DNA of 20,090 nt from Chara braunii (taxonomy: Eukaryota; Streptophyta; Charophyceae; Charales; Characeae). The stretch lies in contig BFEA01000018.1 of the NCBI GenBank assembly GCA_003427395.1, positions 118,864 through 138,953 of the forward strand, read 5' to 3'. A program made the translations under genes and the position numbers. The notes below the pieces were generated by a model. That model was not told the origin of the DNA, ran no database searches, and saw nothing but the letters and a program-made list of their open reading frames with translations. Shown piece after piece: positions 10,401 through 19,281 of this stretch (position 1 is the stretch's first letter; every line of letters starts with the position of its first letter).

Positions 10401-11241
10401 AGTTGAAGGAAGTAGAGCGATGTGAAGGGTGAAACACGTTCTTAGAGTTCAACATAACCCTGGAGAAAATTAGTGTTACTGAAGCGGAAAGCAACGTGTC
10501 TCTTATCACGAGGAAAAGATGGATCAGAATGTAGACAACTGCAGTTGACATCTTCAACTCTCGTCGACTTAACGCCGTTAACTGTAAGTGTGAATCACGT
10601 CACCAACGGTCTTGTTTCTACACCATATTGTTCGCAAATGACGAACAAGCAAATCCCTCCATGCTTCTTAGATATTTGAAATTGTCAACTTAATTAACGC
10701 AGATAGTTCTGATAGTCACCTTACTCAAATATTTGTCGTACAACAAGTTTTTTACGCAAATGTATATTAAATTGAACATTGGCCACACGTGACAAGATGT
10801 ACCTGAGACTTTTTTTTTTTTTTTTTTAACTTCGAATAACCGAATAGGGGAACACCAATTTATCGAGCTCCCATTTATACAGTGATAGAAATTGCACCTG
10901 TAATAAGGTTTATTAATAAGAAAAGCAAGGGGTTCTTTCAATTCCAAAGAACGACTTAAAAATGGGATAGTAGAGTGGAAAGTAAGAGTCAATCCACCTC
11001 TCAACCAACCACGCCGGTCCATCCAATCTCCGAAGTTGACCAATACCAAATTAACTTGAAATGGTTGACGACCCATAACATCGCCTCAACACCTTCAAAG
11101 ACTCACAGAGTGAGGAACCACCTCGACACACAACCACATAGTGTTGTCTCCCACGTTGATAGCATTCATGCAGAACCTTACATAAGCTCAAGGAAGAGAC
11201 ATCGAAGATTCAAATGAACACAACCAACGACTTGTCCAGAC
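10401..11241 (-). other. PLE2 interior without recognisable domains
   Basis: By position this should correspond to the linker between GIY-YIG and RT. Minus-strand open stretches (for example 10690-11076) show no convincing similarity to PLE1. A T17 run lies near 10811-10827. Heavy decay or further insertions are likely. Confidence 0.45.
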
Positions 11242-11631
11242 CTATCTCATTGGTTTTGGCATTATTTCGATTTCTGCTATGCAAGCGCCCACGTAACCCA
11301 CGACTCCTCCGCCCCGGTGGACACGCCCCGGTGGACACGACTTATCTCTCATATTCAAAGATGGACAGAATTGTCGGATGAAAATTTTATTGCAAATATC
11401 GACATCTTTGACGTCACATGCACATACAGGGACGGTGGCATAACTATGGATTCCACTACAACTTAGCCATCGATACAACTGTTCATTACGTCTATCACTG
11501 TCGACTACACGTTACAAACGAGCTTGCGTACAAAAAAAATGTTAGTTCCAACGTGTATAAACATCCCGAAGAGATTAACCAACATAAAGATGGCGACACC
11601 ATAGAGACACAATAACATAGACCAAAGGACC
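11242..11631 (-). pseudogene. PLE2 GIY-YIG endonuclease remnant
   Basis: One minus-strand frame with at least three in-frame stops reads LVYVIVSLWCRHLYVG, stop, SLRDVYTRWN, then YRWLSCSGIHSYA and FIRQFCPSLNM. It aligns residue by residue with the PLE1 domain (GVYALASPRCRALYIGQTGR, DVEVRWKEH, YRWLRTFGTESYT, YVRRWSPVLNV). GIY is LVY, YIG is YVG, and the catalytic-helix Arg is kept. The Gln after YVG is now TAA. Its place upstream of the RT shows the endonuclease was N-terminal in this family too. Confidence 0.78.
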
Positions 11632-12315
11632 TTCACATTTGCAATGGTGAGATCAAAACCTTTTATAATAAGAGGAGAAAGGAAATCTCTAACTTTGTGA
11701 GCTCAAGGAATATGCCCATACAGGATCAAGAATATCACCGCACGACATAATAGGAGATTCACGGCATAATAGGAAAGAAAGTGTCACTGAGGGAAGAAAA
11801 TACGTAAGTTACCACACCATTTAGCCAAACTCTATAACTGAGTCGCACTTGGGATAGACTCTAAGAGTACCTTTCCACATCATCAGCCTTCGCAAGGTCG
11901 GCGGAGATATTGGAGTCATCTGGTATATCCACAAAAAGACCACAATTGCAAACGGTTCACCAAACGCTAGAGTAGCTCTCTTGCTCACAATGTCCTCCTT
12001 CGTACAGTCCAAGGTGGTATAGGTTACTCATTCTTTGGCGCAAATGGCCAACATGCCTTCCTTCTTCAAACCCTTCACAGTGCGTTGATTGTCCAGGATA
12101 AACGTATCCTTGTTGTTGGCGTGTGTTATTTGTTATCCGGGTTGTTTGCCTTTTGTAGTTTTGCTTGTCGAGGGCTTTGTCGCCTCATCCAACTTCGAGC
12201 GAAGCTTAATACCCTACTACCCGGAATGCGTTGCTGCCATTCCATCTCCGTCCTCGACATAATGAGCTTCGACCTTTCAAATTTCAATTTATTGCTCCGT
12301 CGTACGCCTGCTCTT
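11632..12315 (-). other. PLE2 decayed linker
   Basis: This lies between the coiled-coil and GIY-YIG remnants. Minus-strand fragments (11821-12012, 12126-12329) are short and not clearly similar to PLE1. No other gene is visible. Confidence 0.4.
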
Positions 12316-13020
12316 TCATTCAACCGCATGCAGTTTTTTTAGTTTTTCTGCCTCTTGTTTCGCGACTCGTCTAGTCACTCTAGTGCTCAATTCTAATGTT
12401 TTTTGTTCCTTAAGCACGTCAACCTCACGAGCGTGGCATTCCGCCATCTCGAGAGCATGAGAAGCTCCAGGAGACTTAAGTGGTGGGCAACGTGGGCATA
12501 CCCTAGCTTGTGTAGAGGGAGTGCCCCTTACGATACAACCACGTTTATTCCCCGGACGCAAGACTTCTGTCTTCCAAGAATTATCACTAACAACTACTTC
12601 AACACGTTCTCTTTTCAACAAACTAATTTCTTCTTTCATTCTCAACACTCTCTGCTCCTCTTCCTGCACTCTTATATTCACTTTATTTTGCTCCCGTGTA
12701 CTCTTCAAAATGACTTCACATGAACCCCTACTACGATTGTCTGCTGTCTCAACAATGAACTGTACACTACTACACGTTGTAGACTATCTACTTCAGCCTT
12801 CAGTTTCTCAAGTTCGTCACTCTAAGTCTCTGACTCTTCTTCCCAAGTAGGGCTTCACAAACAGAACCCGATCTCGCATTCATTGCCTCACCTATTTCTT
12901 TGGGAAATTTTTCTCACTCCTTGACTTCTGTTTTCCGTTGTTCCTCCTTCTCACATGTTGCACGTTCTTTTGCTTCGTTCTTCTCACGATTTTTAGTCTC
13001 TTCTACATCGTGGCGAAGGA
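12316..13020 (-). pseudogene. PLE2 coiled-coil (gag-like) remnant
   Basis: On the minus strand a Lys/Glu/Arg-rich, charged-helix sequence (KNREKNEAKERATCEKEEQR and onward) runs from about 13020. It passes through stops into 12708-12316, which contains EEISLLKRERVEVV and a Pro/Thr/Arg-rich linker. PLE1 has the same succession (charged coiled coil, then a GNSPP-type basic linker) between its zinc knuckle and GIY-YIG. No CCHC knuckle was found between 13020 and the 5' end of this copy at 13075. Confidence 0.55.
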
Positions 13021-13075
13021 TTCCGAAGCTACTCCGTCGTTACATAATTCCAACACCGGTTACTTGTGAAAAAGT

Positions 13076-13273
13076 TGTTTGTATGACAACTTAGTCGTTA
13101 CCCATTGTAATCATCCACGACACGACGTTATGACATCAACCATAGAGGAAGTAAGAAAAACTTGAAGAAGCAAAAAAAGAGAAAAACGAAGAAGAAGAAG
13201 ATAAAGGAGAGAGGAGGCAAACCGACACAAGATAAAAAAATTGTTCTTCCGAGCGCGACTGACCCACATGAAG
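13076..13273 (-). repeat. PLE2 5' pLTR, left part
   Basis: This aligns with 7753-7914 of the 3' pLTR, starting at the same boundary and sharing ATGACATCAACCA, the GAGGCAAACC block and the GCGACTGACCC block. Homology stops at 13273, where PLE1 begins, and resumes at 19292. Confidence 0.85.
13264..13273. repeat. Target-site duplication, left copy (CCACATGAAG)
   Basis: A perfect 10-bp match to 19282-19291. It lies within the PLE2 pLTR, and the uninterrupted homologue (around 7905-7914) has the sequence once. It abuts PLE1 exactly. Confidence 0.9.
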
Positions 13274-13303
13274 GTAGGTATTGATAATGGTGCTCGTAAT
13301 CAA

Positions 13304-13384
13304 GCATACACAATGACTGTGACACATGAAGCATACACAATGACTGTGACACATGAAGCATACACAATGACAGTGACACATGAA
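13304..13384. repeat. 27-bp tandem repeat, three copies
   Basis: The unit starts GCATACACAATGAC and ends GACACATGAA. There are three copies here, but only two in the other pLTR (18713-18766). Confidence 0.95.
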
Positions 13385-13418
13385 AATCAGAGCATGGTAC
13401 ACAAATGTGCACAAGTAC

Positions 13419-13486
13419 AAAAACTCATTTCCTCCGGCGGGTATGGCACCCCAAAAACTCATTTCCTCTGGCGGGTATGGCACCCC
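13419..13486. repeat. 34-bp tandem repeat abutting the ribozyme cleavage site
   Basis: Two adjacent 34-bp units (13419-13452, 13453-13486), each ending in GGTATGGCACCCC on the plus strand, differ by one base. The same pair occurs at 18801-18868. The second unit ends exactly at the predicted hammerhead cleavage point. Confidence 0.93.
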
Positions 13487-13533
13487 GACCGGTTTCGACC
13501 GCCGCCACGCGGTCTCCTCAAGGGGAATCCACC
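13474..13533 (-). ncRNA. Hammerhead ribozyme motif, PLE1 3' pLTR (C3 changed)
   Basis: On the minus strand: stem I CCCC (13525-13522), UUGAGGA (13521-13515), stem II GACCGC/GCGGUC with a 6-nt loop (13497-13514), GAA (13496-13494), stem III ACCGGU (13493-13488), C17 (13487), then stem I GGGG. An outer GGU/ACC helix beyond an internal loop is possible. Core positions fit except C3, which is U. Position 7 (G here) tolerates any base. Predicted cleavage is 13487/13486 if the core still works. The C3 change is expected to impair activity. Confidence 0.78.
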
Positions 13534-13894
13534 TTCTTCTCCCTATGCTACACCTTCTTCCTCATTCCCACCTCCGTCTCCGTAGCTCCCACCATCTGGC
13601 GGAACACTTTGACGTCTGACCCGCAAAAGACCCTCGAAAATGTTGTCATTGTACTTATATTGTTCTCGCATCAATTCTATCACGTCGTTTCCGTACGGCA
13701 CCTGTTCTAACCTGCTCATCTAAAAAATACAGACCCTCCTTATTTTCAAAGCACCGTCTAATCAGCCACGGTTATATCCACTGGTCCACTCGTCCCACTA
13801 GTCCGACCTGAATTGTGGGCTACTGTACACTACACACTAACAATTTGAAACACACAACCCCTATCCCTACGTCATCCAAAAATACAGTACCTGA

Positions 13895-14412
13895 CCGCTT
13901 GCAGCAGATTTTCACACCATTCCACTCAACACAGAACCAAATCAAAATCTTACTGCAGCTTCCAATGGTTACTCAGTCACAGTAAGGTACACTACCTACT
14001 CACAGACGTCATTCTAAACAACAGTTACACGCTCCTATCTTGTCCTGTATTGTCAAAACAATCCATGACATATGCAATACCATATCCCTATGTCCCGATC
14101 ACTGATTGCTTACAACAGGGTTCCCACCACACCACTCAAAGCAAATCCAATCAACCTACTGCAACTCGTACTGTCAACACTGTATCCTAGAGGAGAATGC
14201 AGTCTGTTGGTCATACACAGCTTTATCCCTATGTCCCGATCGTTGATTGCTTACAGCAGGTTTCACACCACACCACACAAAGCAAAACAAATCAATCCTA
14301 CTGCAGTTCGTACTGTTAACTCTGTATCTCAGAGGAGAATGCAGTTTGTTGGCCATACACAACTTTATCCTTGCTGCATGTCGTTCCGTTGATCCATGAT
14401 TCATCTACCTCA
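13895..14412 (-). repeat. PLE1 3' UTR with 141-bp tandem units
   Basis: The motif TATCCCTATGTCCCGATC recurs at 14083 and 14224, and a degenerate start at 14365, giving a 141-bp period. The two units are about 85-90% alike. A more diverged related unit begins near 13862 and runs into the pLTR. No coding content was seen. Confidence 0.8.
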
Positions 14413-15601
14413 TCATACATCACAGATCCATCTCCTTGTTGACTTCCAAATCTCTCCACGACCTTTACTGAATCCCTTCAACACTCGCGAAACAAACTCG
14501 TCCGAATAATCTTTCATCCGCAATTCCCTACTCAGAGTAAGCATTTGTACTGGGATCTCAGAGCAGTTGGTTGTATTCGCGTTGACTCTGTGCAGGCCAC
14601 TTGCCACAACTGCACTTTTTTGTTGCTTGCTACCCCACGACTTAAAGTTCTGGCCATTCTTGAACTCCTGGGTCCCTTGCTCCGAGATCGTCCTCTCGTT
14701 CTTCGACATCTGCGCACAGCCTATATGCGGATATAACTGTTCCGCTCTCATTTCCAGTCCCAAAAAATCCCATACGTTCTACTCGTCGTCGGTCCGTTTT
14801 AAAGTTATATTACTTTGGTAGCACTCCTCAAATCCCTCTTGAATCCTCGCCACCATTGTTGCTTCTCCCCTTTTCGAACTGATGATGATGCTCACATCGT
14901 CCATCAGCCGCATTCCAAAAACAATCCTCCCTGCTTTGCCTAGACTTCTCAGAAACTTAAATTCTGAGTAGGCGCATAATATACATGCCAGTGGCGGGCT
15001 GGTGCTCTTACCCATCGGAATCCCGACTGTCTGTTGTAAGAGTACTCCCGTCGCATGGATGTATGTATGTCGCATGTCTATTCTTACGAATTTCCTGATA
15101 TCTTCCATTCGGAGAGTACGTCAGTGGTTTGCTCCAGTTGACTTGCCGAAAGAACTCCCTCTGCCCCTCGTGTTGACTTGGATTGTAGTCTGACCCTTAC
15201 TGATAAAATAGTCGGTGATCCACTCGACCGCGTCAAATGTCGGCGTGCGGCAATTTGCAAAACATGTCTTTAATATCATATGACATGCATGACAATTGCT
15301 GATTCACTTCGGACCGCTTCTCCAATCTTCAATTGATCTTCCCGATCTTATCGGCCACATCAGTAACCGACTTCGGGTTGAAATGCCAACTCGATGACAA
15401 ATTGTTCAACATGTGGTTAAGAACTTTAGCCACACATTTCCCCGTTCTTGCAGTCGGGTCAGCATATGATAGGCAGATGGGTCGATATCTATTGACATCT
15501 TTGTGCTTCGGCTGCACGTAAGCAGCGCCAAACGTCCCCTTCATCTCCATCCTTGCGAATCTCCCGATACCTTTCTCTTTAAACTCAGTTTGCATCTCCT
15601 A
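14413..15601 (-). pseudogene. PLE1 reverse transcriptase palm and thumb
   Basis: In order: AAYVQPKHKDVNRYRPIC (about 15480-15540), LNHMLNNLSSSWHFNPKS, motif A SYDIKDMFCKLPHAD (about 15240-15283) with a catalytic Asp, motif B TVGIPMGKSTSPPLA (about 14990-15034), motif C GMRLMDD (LMDD at 14907-14896), FLGLEM, and the thumb end SRELRMKDYSDEFVSRVLKG. All three catalytic aspartates are present. Stops at 15601, 15331, 15123 and 14781 and a 1-nt shift near 15240 break it. RT family assignment to Penelope-like elements rests on the motif set plus the GIY-YIG partner. Confidence 0.87.
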
Positions 15602-15631
15602 TTTGACTTCGTGTTCCTCTTTCATCACGAT

Positions 15632-16429
15632 TCAGTATCTAGGACTTGTCACAAACATACCCATCATGGCCTCATAGTATGTATATGGGCATATAACTAG
15701 TGTCTCTCCTTGGTTTCTGTCCAGCGGTGTCAGAACCAGCAGCTTCAGCTTCTCTTTGATTTCCCGTACTACTGAGATGTCGAGGTAATCACCTCCTTGC
15801 ACTTTGTCAGTCATGACACAGTGCGTGAATTCACTTGGCTCCACCTGGACTACTCTATCACCTCTATTCCTCCACGTCTCAAATCCTGCCTCAATCTCCT
15901 TCCTCAACGTACCCAGCCGTTCTGGTTGTTGTGACTTAGGCACATTGCCCGCGTTACAGAGCATCGGATGCACTCCCTTCAGTTCTTGTAGGCAGAAACG
16001 TACATGCTCTCCACTCCTTGGATATGGAAGACCTGCGCATGTGCAGGTAAACACAGCAGCGCGAGCGTATCTCCGCTGGTTGTGTATCAATTCCCCTACA
16101 GCCGGGTTTTTCACCCATAATGTACGGACCTTGCTCCCAGTACGTTTCGCCATACAGTCCAGTAGTTTGAGTCCCTGAATCTTGTCATTCACCACTTTCC
16201 TGACCTCTGCTAGTTTGAATATGTCGTCGTATTTTATTCGTACAACTAGATCTGCGCCCATCGTCCATTGACTCTTCTTCTTTATCACTGCTCCAATGAT
16301 TCTTCTGAGGTAGGCTCTAGTCGACTTCTGATGGAAGTCCTTCGCTGCCTTGTAGAGACGGAACAGCGTATCGACATTTTCCATGCTCACAGATTGCATC
16401 TTCTTCGGGTTGCGGAGCACTTCGATCAA
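15632..16429 (-). pseudogene. PLE1 linker and RT N-terminal segment
   Basis: This continues in frame after the TGA at 16432. A Cys/His-containing stretch (CTCAGLPYPRSGEHVRFC, mid-segment) may be the zinc-finger-like linker reported between endonuclease and RT in permuted Penelope elements. The ligand assignment is tentative. Near its end, LTPLDRNQGETLVICPYTYY corresponds to the first conserved RT block, and the same block is recognisable in PLE2 as SPFDRN. Confidence 0.75.
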
Positions 16430-17293
16430 TCACTTCTTATCGGGGCCAATTCTCGGGGTCCATCTTCGCAGATACTTAACATCAATCGCGAGTCCTTCAT
16501 CGATGTACGTTTTGCCTTTAGCCAGTTTGGTGGTCTCCCCTTTCACCACTACGGTGGATCGCCCGAATGCAATCTTGATGCGTTTCCAACTATCTGTCGA
16601 ACTGTTACCCCCAGTTGAATACAACTTGAAGGACCGCTCGCCCTTCTTCTCCCGGTCGTCCAACAACTCGCAGATGCCCAGATGCCATACACTGTCTTCA
16701 TTAATACGTACCCTAACTACCTCCACAGGTCGAGCGTCCCTCTCTACCACTTCACCGTTCAACCGTTTCCTCTCATTCCTTCCTTTACGTGTTTTCTTCT
16801 TCCTCCTTGGTTTCTTAATAGCTCCGCTAACGTTAAGCACTGGAGACCATCTACGAACGTATAGCTGTCCCAGTTGCACCAATTCACGCGCTTCACACTC
16901 GTCAATCAGCAGAATAGTGTACGATTCGGTCCCAAACGTCCTCAACCACCTATACAGGTGGGTATTCTTCTCCAATCTGGTACAGGCAGCCACATGTTCC
17001 TTCCATCTAACTTCCACATCTCTGCCTGTCTGACCGATGTACAACGCGCGGCATCGTGGTGATGCGAGTGCGTAGACTCCCTTGTGTTTGTCGAGAAATC
17101 TGATTTCGTGCCTCTTGAAAAGTTGCAGCCATGATGTCATAAATTTGGCCAACCATCTAATCTTCCCAGTGATTCCTAAGAGGACAACAACAGCTCGGTA
17201 AAGGCATTCGATCTTCCTATCGTACTTCGCCAACTTACGATGGTTGATGAGCCAGTGACATAGTCCCCACAGTCTCGGTCCATCCAACTCAGT
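16430..17293 (-). pseudogene. PLE1 GIY-YIG endonuclease segment
   Basis: GIY is GVY (17080-17072) and YIG is YIG (17041-17033) in ALYIGQTGRDVEVRWKEH. The Arg on the following helix, the Glu in ECEARELVQLGQLYVR and the terminal Asn in SPVLN (about 16835) are the expected catalytic positions, so the domain itself looks intact. It lies N-terminal to the RT, opposite to classical Penelope elements but as in Chlamys/Naiad-type elements. The segment ends with the TGA at 16432, beyond which the frame continues into the RT linker. Confidence 0.88.
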
Positions 17294-17296
17294 TCA

Positions 17297-17863
17297 GTCA
17301 TCGTTACCGGTATCACTTGCATCATCGGCACTATCTTTGATGTCGGACTCATCTTCCTCGTTTCCTTCTCCAACAGTCTCAGCCTCGCCATAGGCTTCCT
17401 CTGCTCGCTTTTCCGCGATGTTAATCACCGCCGTCACTTTATTCCCATACTCCACATCGTCGCATCTACACATCCTCTTCAGGTCATCGGCATGGTACTC
17501 GGCTAGTTCCCGCATGTTCTCACCAATGAACTTGACACGCCCTGCTGATCCCGTCTTCACTGCGATCTTGGTTTTCGGTGTACCCTTCTTTGGTGTGTAT
17601 CTTGTCAGCGTTTTCTTGGTCTCGACTTGCGTTTTGGTCTTCTTCGTTGTCCTTCCAATAGTCGCTTGGAGTTTCGTGGCAAGCTTAACGGGTTTCACTC
17701 CCGTTTTCCTTGACGTCCTTTTCGGTGTTTGCGTGACAGGTGGACTATTCCCAACTGGTCCATCAAGGCTATGCTTCCTCTTCTCAGTTATCACCAGCCT
17801 TTCCGCCTTGTGGCTAAGTTTTTCGACTTCGATTTCGCTCGCCACCCGGTCGCTGGTATATGA
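17297..17863 (-). pseudogene. PLE1 basic linker segment
   Basis: This is in frame with the neighbouring segments, between the stops at 17866 and 17296. It is Lys/Thr-rich (KKTKTQVETKKTLTRYTPKK), turning acidic at its end (EGNEEDESDIKDSADDASD). No catalytic motif is seen. A nucleic-acid-binding or nuclear-targeting spacer is plausible but not shown. Confidence 0.7.
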
Positions 17864-18073
17864 TCATGAAGGAGACACTGCCTGCTGCTTGCCTTTCAGG
17901 ATCCTTTGGAATTCCTCCATGTTTTTCCGCATTTGGTCCTGCACCTGCTCTTGAAATCCTCCCATGCACATAGCGACATGCATCCTCACGGATTTCGTAA
18001 ACTCCAATTTTTCTTCCTCCTTCTTCTTGGCAATCTTCCGCACCGCACGTTCCTCTTTCGCTGCCCGCTCAGC

Positions 18074-18535
18074 CTACTTCGCCATCCGTTCCTCTTCCTC
18101 TTTGCGAACACGTTCTTCCTTCTCCCTTTTCTTCCTCTCCTTCTCCTCTTTCTTCATGTTTTCCTTGTCGATGTATTCCTTGAAGCATGCAACCGAGCTA
18201 GCAAGTCCTTCCACTGTCTTTTTGACCTCATCATCGACTTGCGTTGCTGGCCTTGGTACGCTTGATGTACTCGCGCCTCCCTTCGAGACCGCCTCTTCGC
18301 TGCGCTTCCAACATTGGTTTTTATAGTGTCCCACCTCCCCGCAATTATAGCAGGGCGGTGGACCACGACGTCCATAGTCCCCGCTCCCATATGATCGCTC
18401 ACTCCGGTCATGCCGGTAGTCGTCTTGGCTTCGCCCCCGCTGTCTTAGCCATGCATCATCACGTCTACTGTCACGTCCTCGTTCATTGTTCTCTCTATAG
18501 TCACGACTCGGATCGCGGTAGTTGCGGTCGTCCAT
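18074..18535 (-). pseudogene. PLE1 N-terminal segment: CCHC zinc knuckle and charged coiled coil
   Basis: The knuckle CYNCGEVGHYKNQC (18352-18311) fits C-x2-C-x4-H-x4-C, the retroviral Gag-type RNA-binding motif. It follows an Arg/Asp/Tyr-rich disordered stretch and precedes a Lys/Glu-rich helix (NMKKEEKERKKREKEERVRK) that continues past the TAG at 18076 to about 17870. A Gag-like particle or RNA-chaperone role is inferred from the motif. Such a module is not a standard part of Penelope-like elements as I know them. Confidence 0.85.
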
Positions 18536-18682
18536 CCTCACAGCTGCAGATCTGATCCTTCCCGTCCTATCGCGTCAAGTTGCAAGTCTTCCTTTCCACT
18601 TCGCTAGCAATTCATACGCTAATATCTTACACGCTCACACTAACCCAGCATTCGTCTCCAGGCTGGTTCACGTGCGCCTTAC

Positions 18683-19276
18683 GTAGGTATTGATAATGGT
18701 GCTCGTAATCAAGCATACGCAATGACTGTGACACATGAAGCATACACAATGACTATGACACATGAAAATCAGAGCATGGTACACAAATGTGCACAAGTAC
18801 AAAAACTCATTTCCTCCGGCGGGTATGGCACCCCAAAAACTCATTTCCTCCGGCGGGTATGGCACCCCGACCGGTTTCGACCGCCGCCACGCGGTTTCCT
18901 CAGGGGGAATCCACCTTTGTCTCCCTATACTACACCTTCTTCCTCATTCCCACCTCCGTCTCCGTAGCTCCCACCATCTGGCGGAACACTTTGACGTCTA
19001 ACCTGCAAAAGACCCTCGAAAATGTTGTCATTGTACTTATACTATTCTCGCATCAATTCTATCACGTCGTTTCAGTACGGCACCTGTTCTAACCTGCTCA
19101 TCGAAAAAATACAGGCCCTCCTTATTTTCAAAGTACCGTCTAATCAGCCACGGTTATATCCAATGGTCCAATCGTCCCACTAGTCCGACCTGAATTGTGG
19201 GGTACTGTACACTACACACTAACAATTCGAAACACTCAACCCCTATTCCTACGTCATCCAAAAATACAGTACCTGA
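18683..19276 (-). repeat. PLE1 5' pLTR
   Basis: A direct repeat of 13274-13894, with the same start (GTAGGTATTGATAATGG on the plus strand) and the same end (AAATACAGTACCTGA). It is followed by five non-repeat bases and then the right target-site copy. It contains two 27-bp units (18713-18766) and two 34-bp units (18801-18868). Confidence 0.93.
18856..18915 (-). ncRNA. Hammerhead ribozyme motif, PLE1 5' pLTR
   Basis: On the minus strand: stem I CCCC (18907-18904), core CUGAGGA (18903-18897), stem II ACCGC/GCGGU with a CGCCAC-complement loop, GAA (18878-18876), stem III ACCGGU (18875-18870), C17 (18869), then stem I GGGG (18868-18865). All invariant core bases are present. The usual G-C closing pair of stem II (10.1/11.1) is A-C here, whereas the 3' copy keeps G-C. 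Predicted cleavage is after GUC, at 18869/18868. Confidence 0.82.
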
Positions 19277-19281
19277 GGAGA

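Larger units (their letters stand above)
13274..13894 (-). repeat. PLE1 3' pLTR
   Basis: A direct repeat of 18683-19276, about 96% identical by eye. The 27-bp length difference is exactly one extra tandem unit. It contains a hammerhead motif at 13474-13533. Confidence 0.93.
14413..18535 (-). pseudogene. PLE1 polyprotein (zinc knuckle, coiled coil, GIY-YIG, RT), broken
   Basis: The ATG at 18535-18533 opens an Arg/Asp/Ser-rich start (MDDRNYRDPSRDYRE). One frame then continues through nine in-frame stops: 18076, 17866, 17296, 16432, 15634, 15601, 15331, 15123 and 14781 (first base of each). There is one frameshift near 15240. Repairing nothing but reading through gives about 1370 codons with continuous domain homology on both sides of each stop, so this is a recent pseudogene of a single-ORF element. 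The order is RS/RD-rich region, CCHC knuckle, Lys/Glu coiled coil, Lys/Thr basic linker, GIY-YIG, Cys-containing linker, RT. The product would bind element RNA, nick DNA and prime reverse transcription. Six stops are TGA and three TAG. Confidence 0.88.
13274..19281 (-). mobile_element. PLE1: Penelope-like retroelement with gag-like N-terminus and N-terminal GIY-YIG
   Basis: A 6008-bp insertion flanked by a perfect 10-bp duplication. Read on the minus strand it comprises a 594-bp 5' pLTR, a 141-nt leader before the first ATG, one long broken frame (18535-14413), a 3' UTR with 141-bp tandem units, and a 621-bp 3' pLTR. The pLTRs are head-to-tail copies of the element's 3' end, so the structure is a severely 5'-truncated copy followed by a full copy of 5409 bp. 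Five extra bases (TCTCC on the minus strand) sit between the upstream pLTR and the duplication, as non-templated junction bases might. An LTR retrotransposon is unlikely: there is no protease, RNase H or integrase, and the endonuclease is GIY-YIG. Confidence 0.9.

Noticed and set aside
17176-17391. 71-codon minus-strand frame overlapping the GIY-YIG start
   Set aside because: It is in a different frame from the continuous polyprotein homology and has no motif, so it is a shadow.
18722-19092. Plus-strand open frames in the pLTRs (also near 13241-13710)
   Set aside because: The same frames appear in both pLTRs only because the repeats are nearly identical. They cross the tandem units and ribozyme and show no domain.
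13274-19281. PLE1 as an LTR retrotransposon (direct repeats plus CCHC knuckle)
   Set aside because: There is no protease, RNase H or integrase, no primer-binding site or polypurine tract was seen, and the repeats do not begin TG and end CA. The GIY-YIG domain and pLTR ribozymes point to a Penelope-like element.
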